The notes below the pieces were generated by a model. It made no database searches, was not told the origin of the DNA, and worked only from the letters and a program-made list of their open reading frames with translations. Shown here one piece after another: positions 1 through 10,336 of a DNA stretch of 64,000 bases. The translations under genes and the position numbers were made by a program. The DNA is from Thioclava sp. ES.031 (GTDB lineage: Bacteria > Pseudomonadota > Alphaproteobacteria > Rhodobacterales > Rhodobacteraceae), in contig NZ_PDJO01000001.1 in assembly GCF_002563775.1 (NCBI RefSeq), positions 2,242,001 to 2,306,000 of the forward strand, in the 5' to 3' direction. Each line of letters opens with the position of its first letter. The first letter of the stretch is position 1.

Positions 1-143
1 AACGTCGTGCCCGAGGTATAGGGCGCGGGGTCGAAGCCTTCCGGCGACGCTTCCGAACAATAAACGAGCGTCTTGGCGCCGGCCCCGCCTGCGGTCATCA
101 TCACCGCGGCAGCCCCCGCCAAAAGCATCGAGCGAATGGTCAT
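1..143 (-). CDS. dppA: Dipeptide ABC transporter substrate-binding protein (5' end only)
   Basis: Only the first 47 or so codons are in the window; the gene runs off the left edge. The visible protein starts with a signal peptide (MTIRSMLLAG, then a small-residue stretch ending AGA) and continues KTLVYCSEASPEGFDPAPY. This matches the mature N-terminus of DppA-type periplasmic dipeptide-binding proteins of solute-binding family 5, where KTLVYCSEGSPEGF is a hallmark. The start ATG at 143 is preceded by AGGAAGGA. By family knowledge it delivers di/oligopeptides to a DppBCDF permease, which should lie further left. The call rests on a short but characteristic stretch. Confidence 0.8.
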   Translation of the reverse strand, partial: MTIRSMLLAGAAAVMMTAGGAGAKTLVYCSEASPEGFDPAPYTSGTT

Positions 144-362
144 GGTCTGTCCTTCCTGTTGGTTGGTCTTTTCGTGAGTGCTGCCGCCCCCTCCGGTCGC
201 GTGGGCGACATCGTGGGACGGTTCAAACACAAACTGGTGAGGAGTAAATCGTGGTTTGATCACGTGGTCAATGAATGCCGCGACGTCGCGGGTCACGAGC
301 CAGTGAAACTTTCGTGTGCCTATGGGGCAGCGCCGTAGCCCGGCGGCCGGAGTGACGCAGCC
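144..362. other. Intergenic region upstream of dppA
   Basis: About 220 bases between dppA (start 143) and the end of the transglutaminase gene (363). It should hold the dppA promoter on the minus strand. I see no convincing terminator or named operator. Confidence 0.4.
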
Positions 363-1241
363 TCAATCGAGCGGGATCACATCCACCGCCTGCGCGCTTT
401 GCTGCCCGCCCGCGCCGCGCATCGCCCCGCGCAAAGGCGGCACGTCGTCATAGTCGCGCCCGTAGCCGACGGTGATGTAATCCTCGCCCGCATATTGATT
501 GTTGGTCGGGTCGAACTCGACCCATCCGGTCTCGGCGCCCGCCCAGGCGCGCACCCAGGCATGCATCGCATCCGCGCCTTCCAGACGGGGCTGGCCGGGC
601 GGCGGATAAGTGCGCAGAAAACCCGAGACATAGCCCGCAGGGATCCCCACCCCGCGCAGGCAGGAAATCATGATATGGCTGAAATCCTGACAGACCCCGT
701 GGCGGTTCGCGAAGGCCTCGGCTGCAGGCGTATTCACATCGGTCGCGCCCGCATCAAAGCGCATCTCGCGATGCAGCGCGCGGCCCACGGCCTCGATCGC
801 GCCGCGCGCGGTCTGGCCCGGTTGCAACTGCGCCTGAGCGAACTCCGTCATCTCTTTCGTCGGCGCCGCACGGCGCGAGGCCGCGAGGAAATGATGCGGC
901 GCATTGGGCGCGAGGCTGCGGAATTGGGCGATCTCCTGCGCCAGTTCCTCGCGCGGCGAGGACAGGTCCAGACCCGGCTCTGCGAGCCCCCGGTCAATCT
1001 TTGCGGTGAGGGTCACGCCGATCTCCGCGATCGGCGCGTGCCAGACCGCCGAGGTCATCGCATTGCCGAAGAAATCGCGCGAGTCGTGGCGCTCATCGGG
1101 GGGCGGATCGAAGCTGAGCGCGCGCGACGTGACGGTCTGCAGCCCCGCAATGTCCGACGGCAGCACCCGCAGCACGGTCCGCGCGTGATCGGAGGGCGCG
1201 TTATACCGGTAGCTCAGCTTTAACTTCACCTCGTAACGCAT
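363..1241 (-). CDS. Transglutaminase-like cysteine protease family protein
   Basis: A 292-residue protein with the bacterial transglutaminase N-terminal beta domain (about 1-150) followed by a transglutaminase core. The triad is visible: Cys in RHGVCQDFSHIM (about residue 182), His in DAMHAWVRAW (about 227) and Asp in EFDPTNNQ (about 241). No signal peptide is seen, so it is probably cytosolic. It is the last gene of a three-gene minus-strand operon, 4 bases after the ATP-grasp/alpha-E gene. In family surveys such enzymes co-occur with permuted ATP-grasp and alpha-E proteins in predicted peptide-synthesis or peptide-tagging systems. The substrate is unknown. Confidence 0.88.
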   Translation of the reverse strand: MRYEVKLKLSYRYNAPSDHARTVLRVLPSDIAGLQTVTSRALSFDPPPDERHDSRDFFGNAMTSAVWHAPIAEIGVTLTAKIDRGLAEPGLDLSSPREELAQEIAQFRSLAPNAPHHFLAASRRAAPTKEMTEFAQAQLQPGQTARGAIEAVGRALHREMRFDAGATDVNTPAAEAFANRHGVCQDFSHIMISCLRGVGIPAGYVSGFLRTYPPPGQPRLEGADAMHAWVRAWAGAETGWVEFDPTNNQYAGEDYITVGYGRDYDDVPPLRGAMRGAGGQQSAQAVDVIPLD

Positions 1242-1245
1242 TGGA

Positions 1246-3681
1246 TTACCTCAGATATTTCTGCGAAACGAGATCGGAGAGCCGGAACAGGTCCGACCGG
1301 ATCTGCTGCAACATCTGGGGCGTGACCTCTTCGGGTTCCATCACCGAGAGCTGGGTGCGCAACGGCATCAGCGCGCGCAGCAGATCGCCCGGACGCCCGG
1401 CCACCTCGGCCTCGGGCAACTCATCAAGAAGGCCCTTCAACCGATTGAGATGAAACAGAATTGCGCGCGGGTTGGCGGCGTCGAGCACCAGCAGGTCCAG
1501 CACCGTCTCGCGATTGGTGCGCACCCGGTAGCGGCGCTGGTGGGTGATGACGCTGTCGGCCACCTCCACCGCCAGATCGAGCGCGCCTTCCGGCGCATCC
1601 TCCGCAGTGAATCGGATCAGCAGCGCGGCCAGCCCGTCGGCGCGTTCCAGCGCCCGCCCGATCGACAGGAAGCGCCAGCCCTCGAAGCGGTACATGTTCT
1701 CGTGCACGAGACCGGAGAACCCGGTGATCTTGCGCAAAAGCACCCCCATCGCGCGCGCCGTATCGTCGCCGGGGCGCGCGGTGCTCACCATCCCGCGGGC
1801 GGTCTTCGACAGGTCCTTCAGCGCCAGCCAGCCATCGGTCGAGAACCGGTCGCGCAGTTTCGACGCACAGGCCTGCGCCGCATCGAGGCGCTGCAACAGC
1901 GCATCGGGCACGGGTTGCGAGATGTCGAACCCATGCGCCCCGAGGAACTCCGCCAGTCGGGCCAGCCGCTCGTCTTCCGGACTGCCTGTCGCGGCGAGGC
2001 GCAGGTGATAGGCGCGGATCACCCGGATCGAGTCTTCGCAGCGTTCGATATAGCGGCCGAGCCAATAGAGGTTGTCGGCGGCGCGCGCAGGCAGCGTGCC
2101 GGGGATCTTGCGGCGGAAAGTGCCGGTCTGGCGCGGCGCCATGCTCGCCGAGGGCACCGGCTTGTCCGAGACGATCCAGACATCGGCCACGGCCCCGCCC
2201 TGCTGCATCGACAGCGCGGTCGCATCGCCCTCCGGCCCGATCCGGGCATAGCCGCCCTTCATGAACTGCCAACCCTGCGGCGTGCGCGCCGCAAACACCC
2301 GCACCGTCATCGGACAGGGCCGGACCGAGCCGCCGCCCTGCCCGTCGTCATGCCATGCGGGCGTCGTGGACAGCGTCACCGCCTCCTGACCCACCAGATG
2401 CCGCCCCTCGGCCTCCAGCCAATCCGCGATGGACGCCTCCGCACCCGAACGGAACTGCCCGCCCAGCGCGGTCGCGGCATCCAGATCGAAGGGCAGGTTC
2501 ACCGCCATCGCGGGGCCGATCATCATGGTCTCGGCATTGGCGCGGACATGGGCGCGCTCGGACGCGCCGCCGCACCACCATGTCGCGATATTGGGCATCG
2601 CGAGCGGCTGACCCGTCAGCACCCGCGAAATCTTCGGAAGGAAGGCCATCAACGCGCGGGTCTCCAGCACGCCCGCGCCCAGCGCATTGACCATCGCGAG
2701 ATTGCCCTCGCGCACCGCTTCCATCAGACCGGGCGTGCCGATCTGGGTGTCGGGGTCCATCTCGAGCGGATCGACGAAGCCCGCATCCATCCGCCGCCAG
2801 AGCGCGCCCAGGGGTTGCGGCCCCTCGATCGTGCGCACCATCGCCTCGCCATTTTGCACCAGCAGATCCTCGCCTTCGAGCAGCGATAGGCCGAGGTAGC
2901 GCGCGATATAGGTATGCTCATAGTAGCTGTCGTTGGCCGGACCCGGCGTCAGGATCGCGGCGCGGCGCATATCGCCATCGACCCGCCCCGCGAGCACCTC
3001 AAGCGCGGCGCGGAAATCGCCGAAGAAAGTGGCGAGCTTATGGATATGGTCGCGCGGGAAGCTCTCGGGGAAGATCCGCCCCGTGGCCATCCGGTTCTCC
3101 AGCGCGAAGCCCGCCCCCGAGGGCGCCTGCGTCCGGTCCCCCAGCACGAACCACGACCCGTCCGGCGAGCGCCCGATCTCGAAGGCGAGGAAATGCAGGT
3201 AATTCCCCCCCTTGGGCTCCACCCCCACCATCGGGCGCATCCAGTGCTTGTTGCCCGCGATCAGTTCCGGCGGCAGATGTCCGTTCGCGACGAGACTTCC
3301 CGGCCCGTAGAGGTCGGCCATCACCGCCTCCAGAAGATCGGCCCGCTGTGCGAGCCCCTCGCAGATGCCGGACCACTCGCTTTCATGCAAGATCACGGGG
3401 ATATGGCTCAGCGGCCATTCGCGTTCGGCCAGCACGTCGTTGGAATATTGCCGGTAATAGACGCCCGCGTCCCTCAGGTATTGGTTGGCGCGCTCGAAGC
3501 GCTGCGGGATTTCCCCCGGTTCGAGCTTCAGAAACTTCTCCACGAAGGGCCGCCAGACGCGCCGCATCGCACCGGAGCGTTCGAACAGCTCGTCGGCCAC
3601 GCCCGGCACGGGCGCATAGCCCGCCAGAAGCGGGTGCTGTTCGAGCGGGCTCGCAGCGTCGGGCGTATCGGGGCTTTGCAT
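1246..3681 (-). CDS. Circularly permuted ATP-grasp / alpha-E fusion protein
   Basis: An 811-residue two-part protein. The N-terminal ~490 residues correspond to the DUF404/DUF407 circularly permuted ATP-grasp family (ERANQYLRDAGVYYRQYSND near the start; LTPGPANDSYYEHTYIARYL in the nucleotide-binding half). The C-terminal ~300 residues are the helical alpha-E (DUF403) domain, beginning near LPARAADNLYWLGRYIERCE. In many bacteria these are separate genes; here they are fused. ATP-grasp enzymes form amide bonds through acyl-phosphates, so a role as amidoligase making or attaching a peptide is inferred. It lies between two transglutaminase genes in one operon (21-base gap upstream, 4 downstream). 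Confidence 0.9.
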   Translation of the reverse strand: MQSPDTPDAASPLEQHPLLAGYAPVPGVADELFERSGAMRRVWRPFVEKFLKLEPGEIPQRFERANQYLRDAGVYYRQYSNDVLAEREWPLSHIPVILHESEWSGICEGLAQRADLLEAVMADLYGPGSLVANGHLPPELIAGNKHWMRPMVGVEPKGGNYLHFLAFEIGRSPDGSWFVLGDRTQAPSGAGFALENRMATGRIFPESFPRDHIHKLATFFGDFRAALEVLAGRVDGDMRRAAILTPGPANDSYYEHTYIARYLGLSLLEGEDLLVQNGEAMVRTIEGPQPLGALWRRMDAGFVDPLEMDPDTQIGTPGLMEAVREGNLAMVNALGAGVLETRALMAFLPKISRVLTGQPLAMPNIATWWCGGASERAHVRANAETMMIGPAMAVNLPFDLDAATALGGQFRSGAEASIADWLEAEGRHLVGQEAVTLSTTPAWHDDGQGGGSVRPCPMTVRVFAARTPQGWQFMKGGYARIGPEGDATALSMQQGGAVADVWIVSDKPVPSASMAPRQTGTFRRKIPGTLPARAADNLYWLGRYIERCEDSIRVIRAYHLRLAATGSPEDERLARLAEFLGAHGFDISQPVPDALLQRLDAAQACASKLRDRFSTDGWLALKDLSKTARGMVSTARPGDDTARAMGVLLRKITGFSGLVHENMYRFEGWRFLSIGRALERADGLAALLIRFTAEDAPEGALDLAVEVADSVITHQRRYRVRTNRETVLDLLVLDAANPRAILFHLNRLKGLLDELPEAEVAGRPGDLLRALMPLRTQLSVMEPEEVTPQMLQQIRSDLFRLSDLVSQKYLR

Positions 3682-3702
3682 CGGGTCTCCGTTAGGCTCG
3701 GA

Positions 3703-6700
3703 TCAACTCAGCCCGACAGGACGTCGCAGGTCAAGCGTCAGGGGAAACTCCGGATGGGGGGTCTCCGGTTCCGGACGATAGGCCCCCGGCGTATGGCCAT
3801 GCCCCTCGAAGCGCGCCAGTCGGCGGGCTTCCGCCTCGTTGCCGTTCACCGGGAAGGTGTCGTAATTGCGTCCCCCCGGATGGGCCACGTGATAGACACA
3901 GCCCCCGATCGCCCTGCCCGTCCAGTCGTCATAGATGTCGAAGGTCAGCGGCGCATTGACCGGCAGCGTCGGATGCAGCGCTTCGGCGGGTTGCCATGCC
4001 TTGAACCGTACCCCGGCGACAGAGACCCCGCTGTCCTGCGTCCTCGCAAGCGGCACGGGACGACGGTTGCACATCACCTTGTAGCGGTCCTGATGGAGCG
4101 AGGTCATCTTCACCTGCAAACGCTCGACCGAGCTGTCGGTGTAGCGCACCGTACCGCCGATGGCGCCGGTCTCTCCCAGAACATGCCACGGCTCCAGCGC
4201 CTGACGGATCTCGAGATGCACGCCTTCCGCCTCGATCTGGCCGCAGAAGGGGAAGCGGAACTCCGATTGCGCCTCGAACCATTGCGGATCGAGATCGAAA
4301 CCGTGGCGGCGCAGATCGGCGAGAAGATCGGTGAAATCCTCCCAGAGGTAATGCGGCAGCATGAAGCGGTCGTGCAGCACCGTCCCCCAGCGCACCGGAC
4401 GCCCCTCCACGGGCGCATTCCAGCACCGCGCGATGATGGCGCGCAGCAGCAGTTGTTGCGCGAGCGACATGCGCGGGTCCGGCGGCATCTCGAAGCCGCG
4501 GAACTCGACGAGGCCAAGGCGACCGGTCGGCCCGTCGGGCGAATACATCTTGTCGATGCAGATTTCCGCCCGGTGGGTATTGCCCGTGACGTCGGTGAGC
4601 ATGTTGCGCAGCAGCCGGTCCACCAGCCACGGCGGCGGGACGTTGCCAGCCTCGGGCGGGTGGATCTGGCTCAGCGCGATTTCCAGCTCGTAGAGCGTAT
4701 CGTGCCGCGCTTCGTCGATCCGAGGGGCCTGTGAGGTCGGGCCGATGAAGAGGCCAGAGAACAGGTAGGACAGCGAAGGGTGCCGCTGCCAGATCAGGAT
4801 CAGCGACTTCAGCAGATCGGGGCGACGCAGGAAGGGACTGTCGAGCAGCGTCTCCCCCCCGACTACGACATGGTTGCCACCCCCCGTGCCGGTATGGCGC
4901 CCGTCGATCATAAACTTGTCGGCGCCCAGCCGCGACTGGCGGGCCTCTTCATAGATCGCCTCGGTGGTGGCGACGCAATCCTCCCAGCTATGGGCGGGAT
5001 GGATATTCACCTCGATCACGCCGGGATCGGGCGCGACCCGGATCACGTTGAGGCGCGGATCATGCGGCGGCGCGTAGCCTTCGATATGGATCGGCAGCCC
5101 CATCGCCTTGGCGCTTTCCTCGGCGGCGGCGATCAGTTCGAGGTAATCCTCCAGATCCTCGGTCGGCGGCATGAAGACGCAAAGCCGCCCGTCGCGCGGC
5201 TCGACCGAGATCGCGGTGCGCACGACATCGCCCACCGTATCCAGATCCTGCTCCACGATGGTCTGGCCCGGCTCGGCCGATTGCGCCTCGGAGACCGGTT
5301 GGCTGTGTTCCTCGGTGGGCTTGTCGACCAACCCCTTCGCGGCGGCGGCCTCCATCTCGGCATGGAAATCGGGCAGATCGCTTTTCGGCAGCGAGGTGTC
5401 GGTGACATAGTGGTAGGGATATTGCGCGGGCGGCACATAGGGCAGCGCGCCCAGCGGCAGACGGAACCCCGCGGGGCTGTCGCCCGGGATCAGGAACAGC
5501 TTGCCGCGCCGGGTCTTCCACTTCTCGGACCGCCAGCGATGGCCGGGCTTCGCCTTGGCCTGCCAGCGTTGCACCGGCAGGATGTAGCCCGTAGGTGTCT
5601 CCAGCCCGCGATTGAAGACCCGCGCGAAGCGCGCGCGATCCTCGGGGTTCTTCAGCTTGCTGTCTTCGGGCGTGACATTGGCGGGCAGATTGCCCTCTTT
5701 CAGCATCCATTCGGCCGGGTCTTCATAGGCGGGCTGGGCGTGATCGGGCTCGATCCCCAGATGTTCCGCGATGCCGCGCATCAGCGTGCCGGCCTCCTCC
5801 GGCCCCGCGCCGGTCTTGTCGCCCTCCTTGGCGATCAGATCCTCGTCGCGCCAGATCGGCTTGCCGTCGCGCCGCCAGTAGAGCGAGAAGGTCCAGCGCG
5901 GCAGGCTTTCGCCCGGATACCACTTGCCCTGCCCGTAATGCAGAAAGCCCCCCGGCGCGAAGCGATCGCGCAGCCGCCGGATCAGCTCATCGGCCAGCGC
6001 ACGCTTTTGCGGCCCCACGGCGGCGGTGTTCCACTCGTCGCTCTCGAAATCGTCGATGGAGACGAAGGTCGGCTCTCCCCCCATGGTCAGGCGCACATCG
6101 CCCGCCTTCAGGCTCTCATCCACCTTGCGCCCCAGCGCATTGAGCCGGTCCCACGCCTCGTCGGAAAACGGCTTGGTGATGCGCGGATGTTCGGCCACCC
6201 GGTCCACCGTCATGTCAAAGGCGAAACTCACCTCCGGGCTGCCGACCGAGGAAAAGCCCCCAGAGATCGGCGCGGCATTGCGGAAATGGGGTGTGGCCGC
6301 CAGCGGGATATGGCTCTCGCCGGTCAGCAATCCGGACGTCGGGTCCAGACCGATCCAGCCGGCGCCGGGGATGAAGACCTCGCACCATGCATGCAGGTCG
6401 GTGAAGTCGTGATCGGTGCCCGAGGGACCATCCAACGCTTCCAGATCGGGCTTCAACTGGATCAGGTAGCCCGAGACGAACCGCGCCGCGAAGCCGAGAT
6501 GGCGCAGCACCTGCACCAAGAGCCACGAGCTGTCCCGGCACGAACCCGAGCGTTTCGCCAAGGTCTCCTCGGGCGTCTGCACGCCGGGGTCCATACGGAT
6601 CGTGTAATCCACCACCTTCGAGAGATGCGCATTCAGCGCGACGAGGAAATTGACCGTCCCTTTGATCGTGTAGTCGATCTCGCCGATGAACTGCGCCAGC

Positions 6701-7077
6701 AGCGGGCCTTCCGGCTCGGGTGTGCGGTAGATCGACAGGTCGTCACGCAGCTCCTCGGGGTAGTCGAAGGGCCATTCCTCGGCGAATTCCTCGGTGAAGA
6801 AGTCGAACGGGTTGTAGACGGTCATGTCCGCCGTCAGGTCCACCTCGATCTTCAGCTCGGTCACCGGCTCGGGGAAGACGAAGCGCGCGAGCCAGTTGCC
6901 ATAGGGGTCCTGCTGGTGATTCACGAAATGCCCGCCGGGCGAGACCTTGAGCGAATGCGAGATCACCCGGGTGCGCGAATGCGGCGCGGGACGCAGGCGA
7001 ATGATCTGCGGGCCGAGCGTCACGGGGCGGTCATAGGTGTAATGGGTCAGGTGATAAATGCTGGCATGAATCGCCAT
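3703..7077 (-). CDS. Transglutaminase-DUF2126 large protein
   Basis: A 1124-residue protein. I start it at the ATG at 7077 ([18 protein letters not shown]), where homologous transglutaminase N-domains begin and a GGGAGCGAG ribosome site precedes; the open frame extends 48 codons further upstream without support. Residues 1-300 carry a transglutaminase module with Cys in [11 protein letters not shown] (about 178), His in DLHAWCEVF (about 230) and Asp in GLDPTSG (about 242). The rest is DUF2126, with [18 protein letters not shown] near residue 345. DUF2126 function is not established; it is consistently linked to the ATP-grasp/alpha-E proteins encoded next. First gene of the operon. Confidence 0.9.
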   Translation of the reverse strand: MAIHASIYHLTHYTYDRPVTLGPQIIRLRPAPHSRTRVISHSLKVSPGGHFVNHQQDPYGNWLARFVFPEPVTELKIEVDLTADMTVYNPFDFFTEEFAEEWPFDYPEELRDDLSIYRTPEPEGPLLAQFIGEIDYTIKGTVNFLVALNAHLSKVVDYTIRMDPGVQTPEETLAKRSGSCRDSSWLLVQVLRHLGFAARFVSGYLIQLKPDLEALDGPSGTDHDFTDLHAWCEVFIPGAGWIGLDPTSGLLTGESHIPLAATPHFRNAAPISGGFSSVGSPEVSFAFDMTVDRVAEHPRITKPFSDEAWDRLNALGRKVDESLKAGDVRLTMGGEPTFVSIDDFESDEWNTAAVGPQKRALADELIRRLRDRFAPGGFLHYGQGKWYPGESLPRWTFSLYWRRDGKPIWRDEDLIAKEGDKTGAGPEEAGTLMRGIAEHLGIEPDHAQPAYEDPAEWMLKEGNLPANVTPEDSKLKNPEDRARFARVFNRGLETPTGYILPVQRWQAKAKPGHRWRSEKWKTRRGKLFLIPGDSPAGFRLPLGALPYVPPAQYPYHYVTDTSLPKSDLPDFHAEMEAAAAKGLVDKPTEEHSQPVSEAQSAEPGQTIVEQDLDTVGDVVRTAISVEPRDGRLCVFMPPTEDLEDYLELIAAAEESAKAMGLPIHIEGYAPPHDPRLNVIRVAPDPGVIEVNIHPAHSWEDCVATTEAIYEEARQSRLGADKFMIDGRHTGTGGGNHVVVGGETLLDSPFLRRPDLLKSLILIWQRHPSLSYLFSGLFIGPTSQAPRIDEARHDTLYELEIALSQIHPPEAGNVPPPWLVDRLLRNMLTDVTGNTHRAEICIDKMYSPDGPTGRLGLVEFRGFEMPPDPRMSLAQQLLLRAIIARCWNAPVEGRPVRWGTVLHDRFMLPHYLWEDFTDLLADLRRHGFDLDPQWFEAQSEFRFPFCGQIEAEGVHLEIRQALEPWHVLGETGAIGGTVRYTDSSVERLQVKMTSLHQDRYKVMCNRRPVPLARTQDSGVSVAGVRFKAWQPAEALHPTLPVNAPLTFDIYDDWTGRAIGGCVYHVAHPGGRNYDTFPVNGNEAEARRLARFEGHGHTPGAYRPEPETPHPEFPLTLDLRRPVGLS

Positions 7078-7308
7078 AAGTCTCGCTCCCGCAATAGGTC
7101 TTCGCCAGATCACGATGACGGAGCAAGGGCTTCGGTAAAAGCGGCAATTTCGAAAAATGCGCCCTGCCCCTGCCTGTTGGGAAATCGAACGCCCAAAAAG
7201 CGGGCAGGAAGCGGGCGGCAATTTATTTCCGATTGTTTCACTCAGGCATTGACGCGTTCGTGAACGGCAGCTACCTCTTCGCTCACGAAAACGCGAATGG
7301 AGACTTCA
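7078..7308. promoter_or_regulatory. Divergent control region between the transglutaminase operon and the iron-binding protein gene
   Basis: About 230 bases between divergent genes. A candidate plus-strand promoter is TTGACG (7251-7256), a 17-base spacer, then TACCTC. An inverted repeat TTCGTGA/TCACGAA (around 7258 and 7280) brackets the -10, so it could be an operator or a leader hairpin. I looked for Fur/Irr/RirA iron boxes and found none clear. Confidence 0.3.
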
Positions 7309-8310
7309 ATGACCCGGACCCTCGCCCTCGCCCTGATGGGCACGGCCCTCGCCACGCCGACGCTTGCGGATGTGAACATCTACTCCCACCGTCAGCCCGA
7401 ACTGATCCAGCCCGTGCTCGACGCTTTCACCGAAGAGACCGGGATCGCGGTGAACATCGCCTATGTCGAGAAAGGCATGGTCGAGCGCCTCAAAGCCGAG
7501 GGCGACCGCTCCCCCGCCGATCTGGTGCTGACCGTCGACATCGCGCGGCTGAGCGAAGTGGTGAATGCGGACGTGACGCAGGCGGTCGAGGACCCGGCGC
7601 TGCAAGACGCGATCCCCGCCGAATTCCGCGACCCGCAGAACCACTGGTTCGGCCTGACCTCGCGCGCCCGCATCGTCTATGCCTCGAAAGAGCGCGTAGC
7701 CGATGGCGAGGTGACGACCTATGAAGACCTCGCCTCCGACAAATGGAAGGGCCGCATCTGCACCCGCTCCTTCACCTCCGATTACAACGTCGCGCTGACC
7801 TCGGCCTATCTCGCCCATCACGGCGAAGAGGCGACCAAGGAATGGCTCGAAGGGCTGAAGGCGAACCTCGCCAAGACGCCCGAGGGCAATGACCGCAGCC
7901 AGGTGAAATCGATCTGGGCGGGCGAATGCGACATCTCGCTGGGCAACACCTATTACATGGGTCAGATGCTCGCCGATCCCGAGCAGGCGCAATGGGCCAA
8001 TTCCGTGCGCATCACCTTCCCGGTCTTCGAGGAAGGCGGCACCCATATGAACGTCTCGGGCATGGCGATGACCAAATCCGCGCCGAACCGCGAGGATGCG
8101 CTCAAGCTGATGGAATTCCTCGTCTCGGATGAGGCGCAGGAAATCTACGCCCAGACCAACCACGAATTCCCGATCAAGCCGGGCGTTGCGCGCTCCGAAC
8201 TGGTGCAAAGCTGGGGCGAGTTCACGCCCGACACGCTCGATCTCGCGACGCTGGCCGAGCTGCGCCCGACCGCGCTGAAGCTGATCGACGAGGTCGATCT
8301 CGACGGCTGA
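7309..8310 (+). CDS. Fe(3+) ABC transporter periplasmic iron-binding protein (FutA/FbpA type)
   Basis: A 333-residue solute-binding protein. A signal peptide (MTRTLALALMGTALATPTLA) is followed by DVNIYSHRQ, the usual start of ferric-binding proteins. The paired tyrosines in NTYYMGQM and the IYSHR motif fit Fe(3+)-liganding residues of the FutA/FbpA class. I choose the ATG at 7309 because GGAGA lies 6 bases upstream; an ATG four codons earlier lacks a ribosome site. No permease or ATPase gene is adjacent, so it is an orphan binding protein here. It would capture ferric iron in the periplasm. Followed by a strong terminator at 8337. Confidence 0.88.
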   Translation: MTRTLALALMGTALATPTLADVNIYSHRQPELIQPVLDAFTEETGIAVNIAYVEKGMVERLKAEGDRSPADLVLTVDIARLSEVVNADVTQAVEDPALQDAIPAEFRDPQNHWFGLTSRARIVYASKERVADGEVTTYEDLASDKWKGRICTRSFTSDYNVALTSAYLAHHGEEATKEWLEGLKANLAKTPEGNDRSQVKSIWAGECDISLGNTYYMGQMLADPEQAQWANSVRITFPVFEEGGTHMNVSGMAMTKSAPNREDALKLMEFLVSDEAQEIYAQTNHEFPIKPGVARSELVQSWGEFTPDTLDLATLAELRPTALKLIDEVDLDG

Positions 8311-8336
8311 TCGCGATCGCACATCAAAACAGAGAA

Positions 8337-8364
8337 AGCGGCGTCCAGCGGGCGCCGCTTTTTT
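8337..8364 (+). terminator. Rho-independent terminator of the iron-binding protein gene
   Basis: Nine-pair stem AGCGGCGTC/GGCGCCGCT with a 5-base loop, then TTTTTT. It lies 26 bases after the stop codon. Confidence 0.85.
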
Positions 8365-8397
8365 CATTGTCCGGAATTGAAGCGCAACCGCAGCGGT

Positions 8398-9170
8398 TAC
8401 TGGGCCGCGATCTGCAGCGCCTCGTCGGGGCCGATGCGCACGCCGTCGATGGCGGCCATCTGTTCCAGATCCTGCTCGTAGCGGCGCTGCAGCGAGGCCC
8501 GGTCGAGCGGATCGAACTCGGCGATCGGCGTGCCTTGCGGCTGCTGATGATGGAACCGCGCCAGACGGCGTTTCTGCTTCGGCCCGATCACGACGCCCGA
8601 ATGGTGCAGGCGCTGCATCATCGCGATCACCGTATCGGCATGCGCGGTCTCGGCATCGGGCGCGGGATCGAGCGATGCGCCCGGCACCAGCGCGGCCATC
8701 GCCTCGCCGATCTTCGAGCCATGCGGCAGCACGATGATTTCGCGCGGGTTGAGACCGGCTTTCAGATCGCGCACCACGTTCACCCAGCGGCGCGGACGCG
8801 CCATCAGGCGCGGCGTCAGCTCTGCGAAGGGCTTGAGCGGGCGGCGCGCGGCGAGATCACGCCAGAGCGCCGGGTAATAGTCTTCATAGCTCGGCGCGTA
8901 GAGCACCACGCGCCCGACCGAACCGCTCAGAGCCTCGCGGAACCGCTCGGCCCGTTCCTGAGCCCGGGCGAAGAGGTGATAGAGCCCCGCCGCCGCATCG
9001 CCGATCAGTTGCGAATCGAGGTAGACACGCCCGCCAGCCGCAGCCCCGATCACCGCCGGACCGTAGCCTGCGCGGGCCAAAGCGTCCTGCCCACAGCCAA
9101 GCGTGCGTGCCATCTGGCCACTCATTCCACCCGAAGCGGGCGCTGCGATGAAGATGTGATGCTGGTTCAT
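8398..9170 (-). CDS. Hypothetical protein, possibly sulfotransferase-like
   Basis: A 257-residue protein without signal peptide or membrane segments. It starts MNQHHIFIAAPASGGMSGQM and contains GRVVLYAPSYEDYYPALWRD and REIIVLPHGSKIGEAM. The N-terminal strand-then-glycine turn recalls nucleotide/PAPS-binding folds of sulfotransferase-like proteins, but no diagnostic Walker A or PAPS motif is present, so I leave it unassigned. It converges on the iron-binding protein gene and diverges from the nucleoside hydrolase gene. Base composition and codon use match the core genome. Confidence 0.6.
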
Positions 9171-9365
9171 GTCTGGGTGTCCTTCCCTGCAAGTAGTGGT
9201 CTAGAGACCGAATGTGGCCAAATGTGGCCGACCGCAGGAAAGGTTCGGGGCGAACACACGCATAGGTAATGTCCATTTGGTGTGCCCGAGGGGCATCCGC
9301 ACCCATATCTGGACATCGCCGCAACACCGCGCCAAGGTCGCGCCGGACCCGCGAAGGAGGCGAAA
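9171..9365. other. Divergent intergenic region
   Basis: About 195 bases between the hypothetical gene (minus) and the nucleoside hydrolase gene (plus). It should contain both promoters. No terminator or named operator is evident. Confidence 0.35.
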
Positions 9366-10301
9366 ATGGCGCGCAAGATCATCATCGACACCGATCCCGG
9401 ACAGGATGACGCGGTGGCGATCCTGCTGGCGCTGGCCAGCCCCGACCTCGAAGTTCTGGGCATCACCTGTGTCGCCGGGAACGTGCCGCTGCCGCTGACG
9501 TCGAAGAATGCGCGCGTGGTCTGCGAATTGGCCGGGCGGACGGATGTGCCGGTCTATGCGGGCTGCGACCGGCCGCTCGCGCGCGACCTGGTCACGGCGG
9601 AATATGTCCATGGCAAGACCGGGCTCGACGGGATCGACCTGCCCGAGCCTCAGATGCCGCTGCAGGACCAGCACGCGGTCGATTTCCTGATCGAGACGCT
9701 GCGCGCCCATCCCGCAGGCAGCGTCACGCTTTGCCCGCTGGGCCCGCTGACCAATATCGCGACCGCGCTCCAACGCGCCCCCGACATCGCCGAGAAGATC
9801 GCAGAGATCGTGCTGATGGGCGGCGCCTATTTCGAGGTGGGCAACACCACGCCCGCCGCCGAATTCAATATCCATGTCGACCCGCAGGCCGCCGAGATCG
9901 TGTTCAAATCCGGCGTGCCGCTGGTGGTGATGCCGCTCGACGTGACCCATAAGGCGCTCACCACCCGCGCCCGCGTCGAGGCGTTTCGCAATCTCGGCAC
10001 CCGCGTCGGCCATGCGGTCGCGAGCTGGACCGACTTCTTCGAGCGCTTCGACATGGCGAAATACGGCTCCGAGGGCGCGCCGCTGCACGATCCCTGCGTG
10101 ATCGCCTATCTGCTCGAGCCCGACCTGTTCACGGGGCGGCATATCAACGTGGAAATCGAGACCACGTCGGAGCTGACCATGGGCATGACCGTCGCCGACT
10201 GGTGGCGCGTGACCGACCGGGCGCCGAACGCGATGTTCATGGGCGATCTGGATGCCGAAGGGTTCTACACGCTCCTGACCGAGCGGATCGCGCGGCTGTA
10301 A
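9366..10301 (+). CDS. Inosine-uridine preferring nucleoside hydrolase
   Basis: A 311-residue cytosolic enzyme that hydrolyses the N-glycosidic bond of ribonucleosides for purine/pyrimidine salvage. The N-terminal DTDPGQDDA is the family's Ca(2+)-binding signature, followed by ASPDLEVLGITCVAGN. Later stretches ICPLGPLTN-type (TLCPLGPLTN) and FNIHVDPQAAEIV are also conserved. The ATG at 9366 is preceded by GAAGGAGG; the frame is open 28 codons further upstream but those codons are unlike the family. It is the last chromosomal gene before the integrated island, whose left boundary lies just after the stop. Confidence 0.93.
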   Translation: MARKIIIDTDPGQDDAVAILLALASPDLEVLGITCVAGNVPLPLTSKNARVVCELAGRTDVPVYAGCDRPLARDLVTAEYVHGKTGLDGIDLPEPQMPLQDQHAVDFLIETLRAHPAGSVTLCPLGPLTNIATALQRAPDIAEKIAEIVLMGGAYFEVGNTTPAAEFNIHVDPQAAEIVFKSGVPLVVMPLDVTHKALTTRARVEAFRNLGTRVGHAVASWTDFFERFDMAKYGSEGAPLHDPCVIAYLLEPDLFTGRHINVEIETTSELTMGMTVADWWRVTDRAPNAMFMGDLDAEGFYTLLTERIARL

Positions 10302-10307
10302 CGCGCT

Positions 10308-10336
10308 CAGGGGGCGCTGCCCCCCGTCGCCGTAGG
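10308..10336 (+). repeat. Truncated GC-rich intergenic repeat; candidate left attachment site of the island
   Basis: CAGGGGGCGCTGCCCCC followed by the small hairpin GTCGCC-GTAG-GGCGAC. It resembles the 5' half of the repeat family found whole at 22493, 26218 and 33617, but stops before the CCCGGGATATTT core. The same 17 bases recur at 22492-22508, at the other edge of the island. Confidence 0.5.

Noticed and set aside
399..1223. Long plus-strand open frame opposite the transglutaminase gene
   Set aside because: It is the high-GC antisense shadow of a protein with a clear catalytic triad; the translated product is Arg-rich and lacks family motifs.
7200..7300. Fur/Irr/RirA box for the iron-binding protein gene
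   Set aside because: Half-like motifs (TGA ... TGA) are present but in the wrong orientation for an iron-rhodo box; not supportable.
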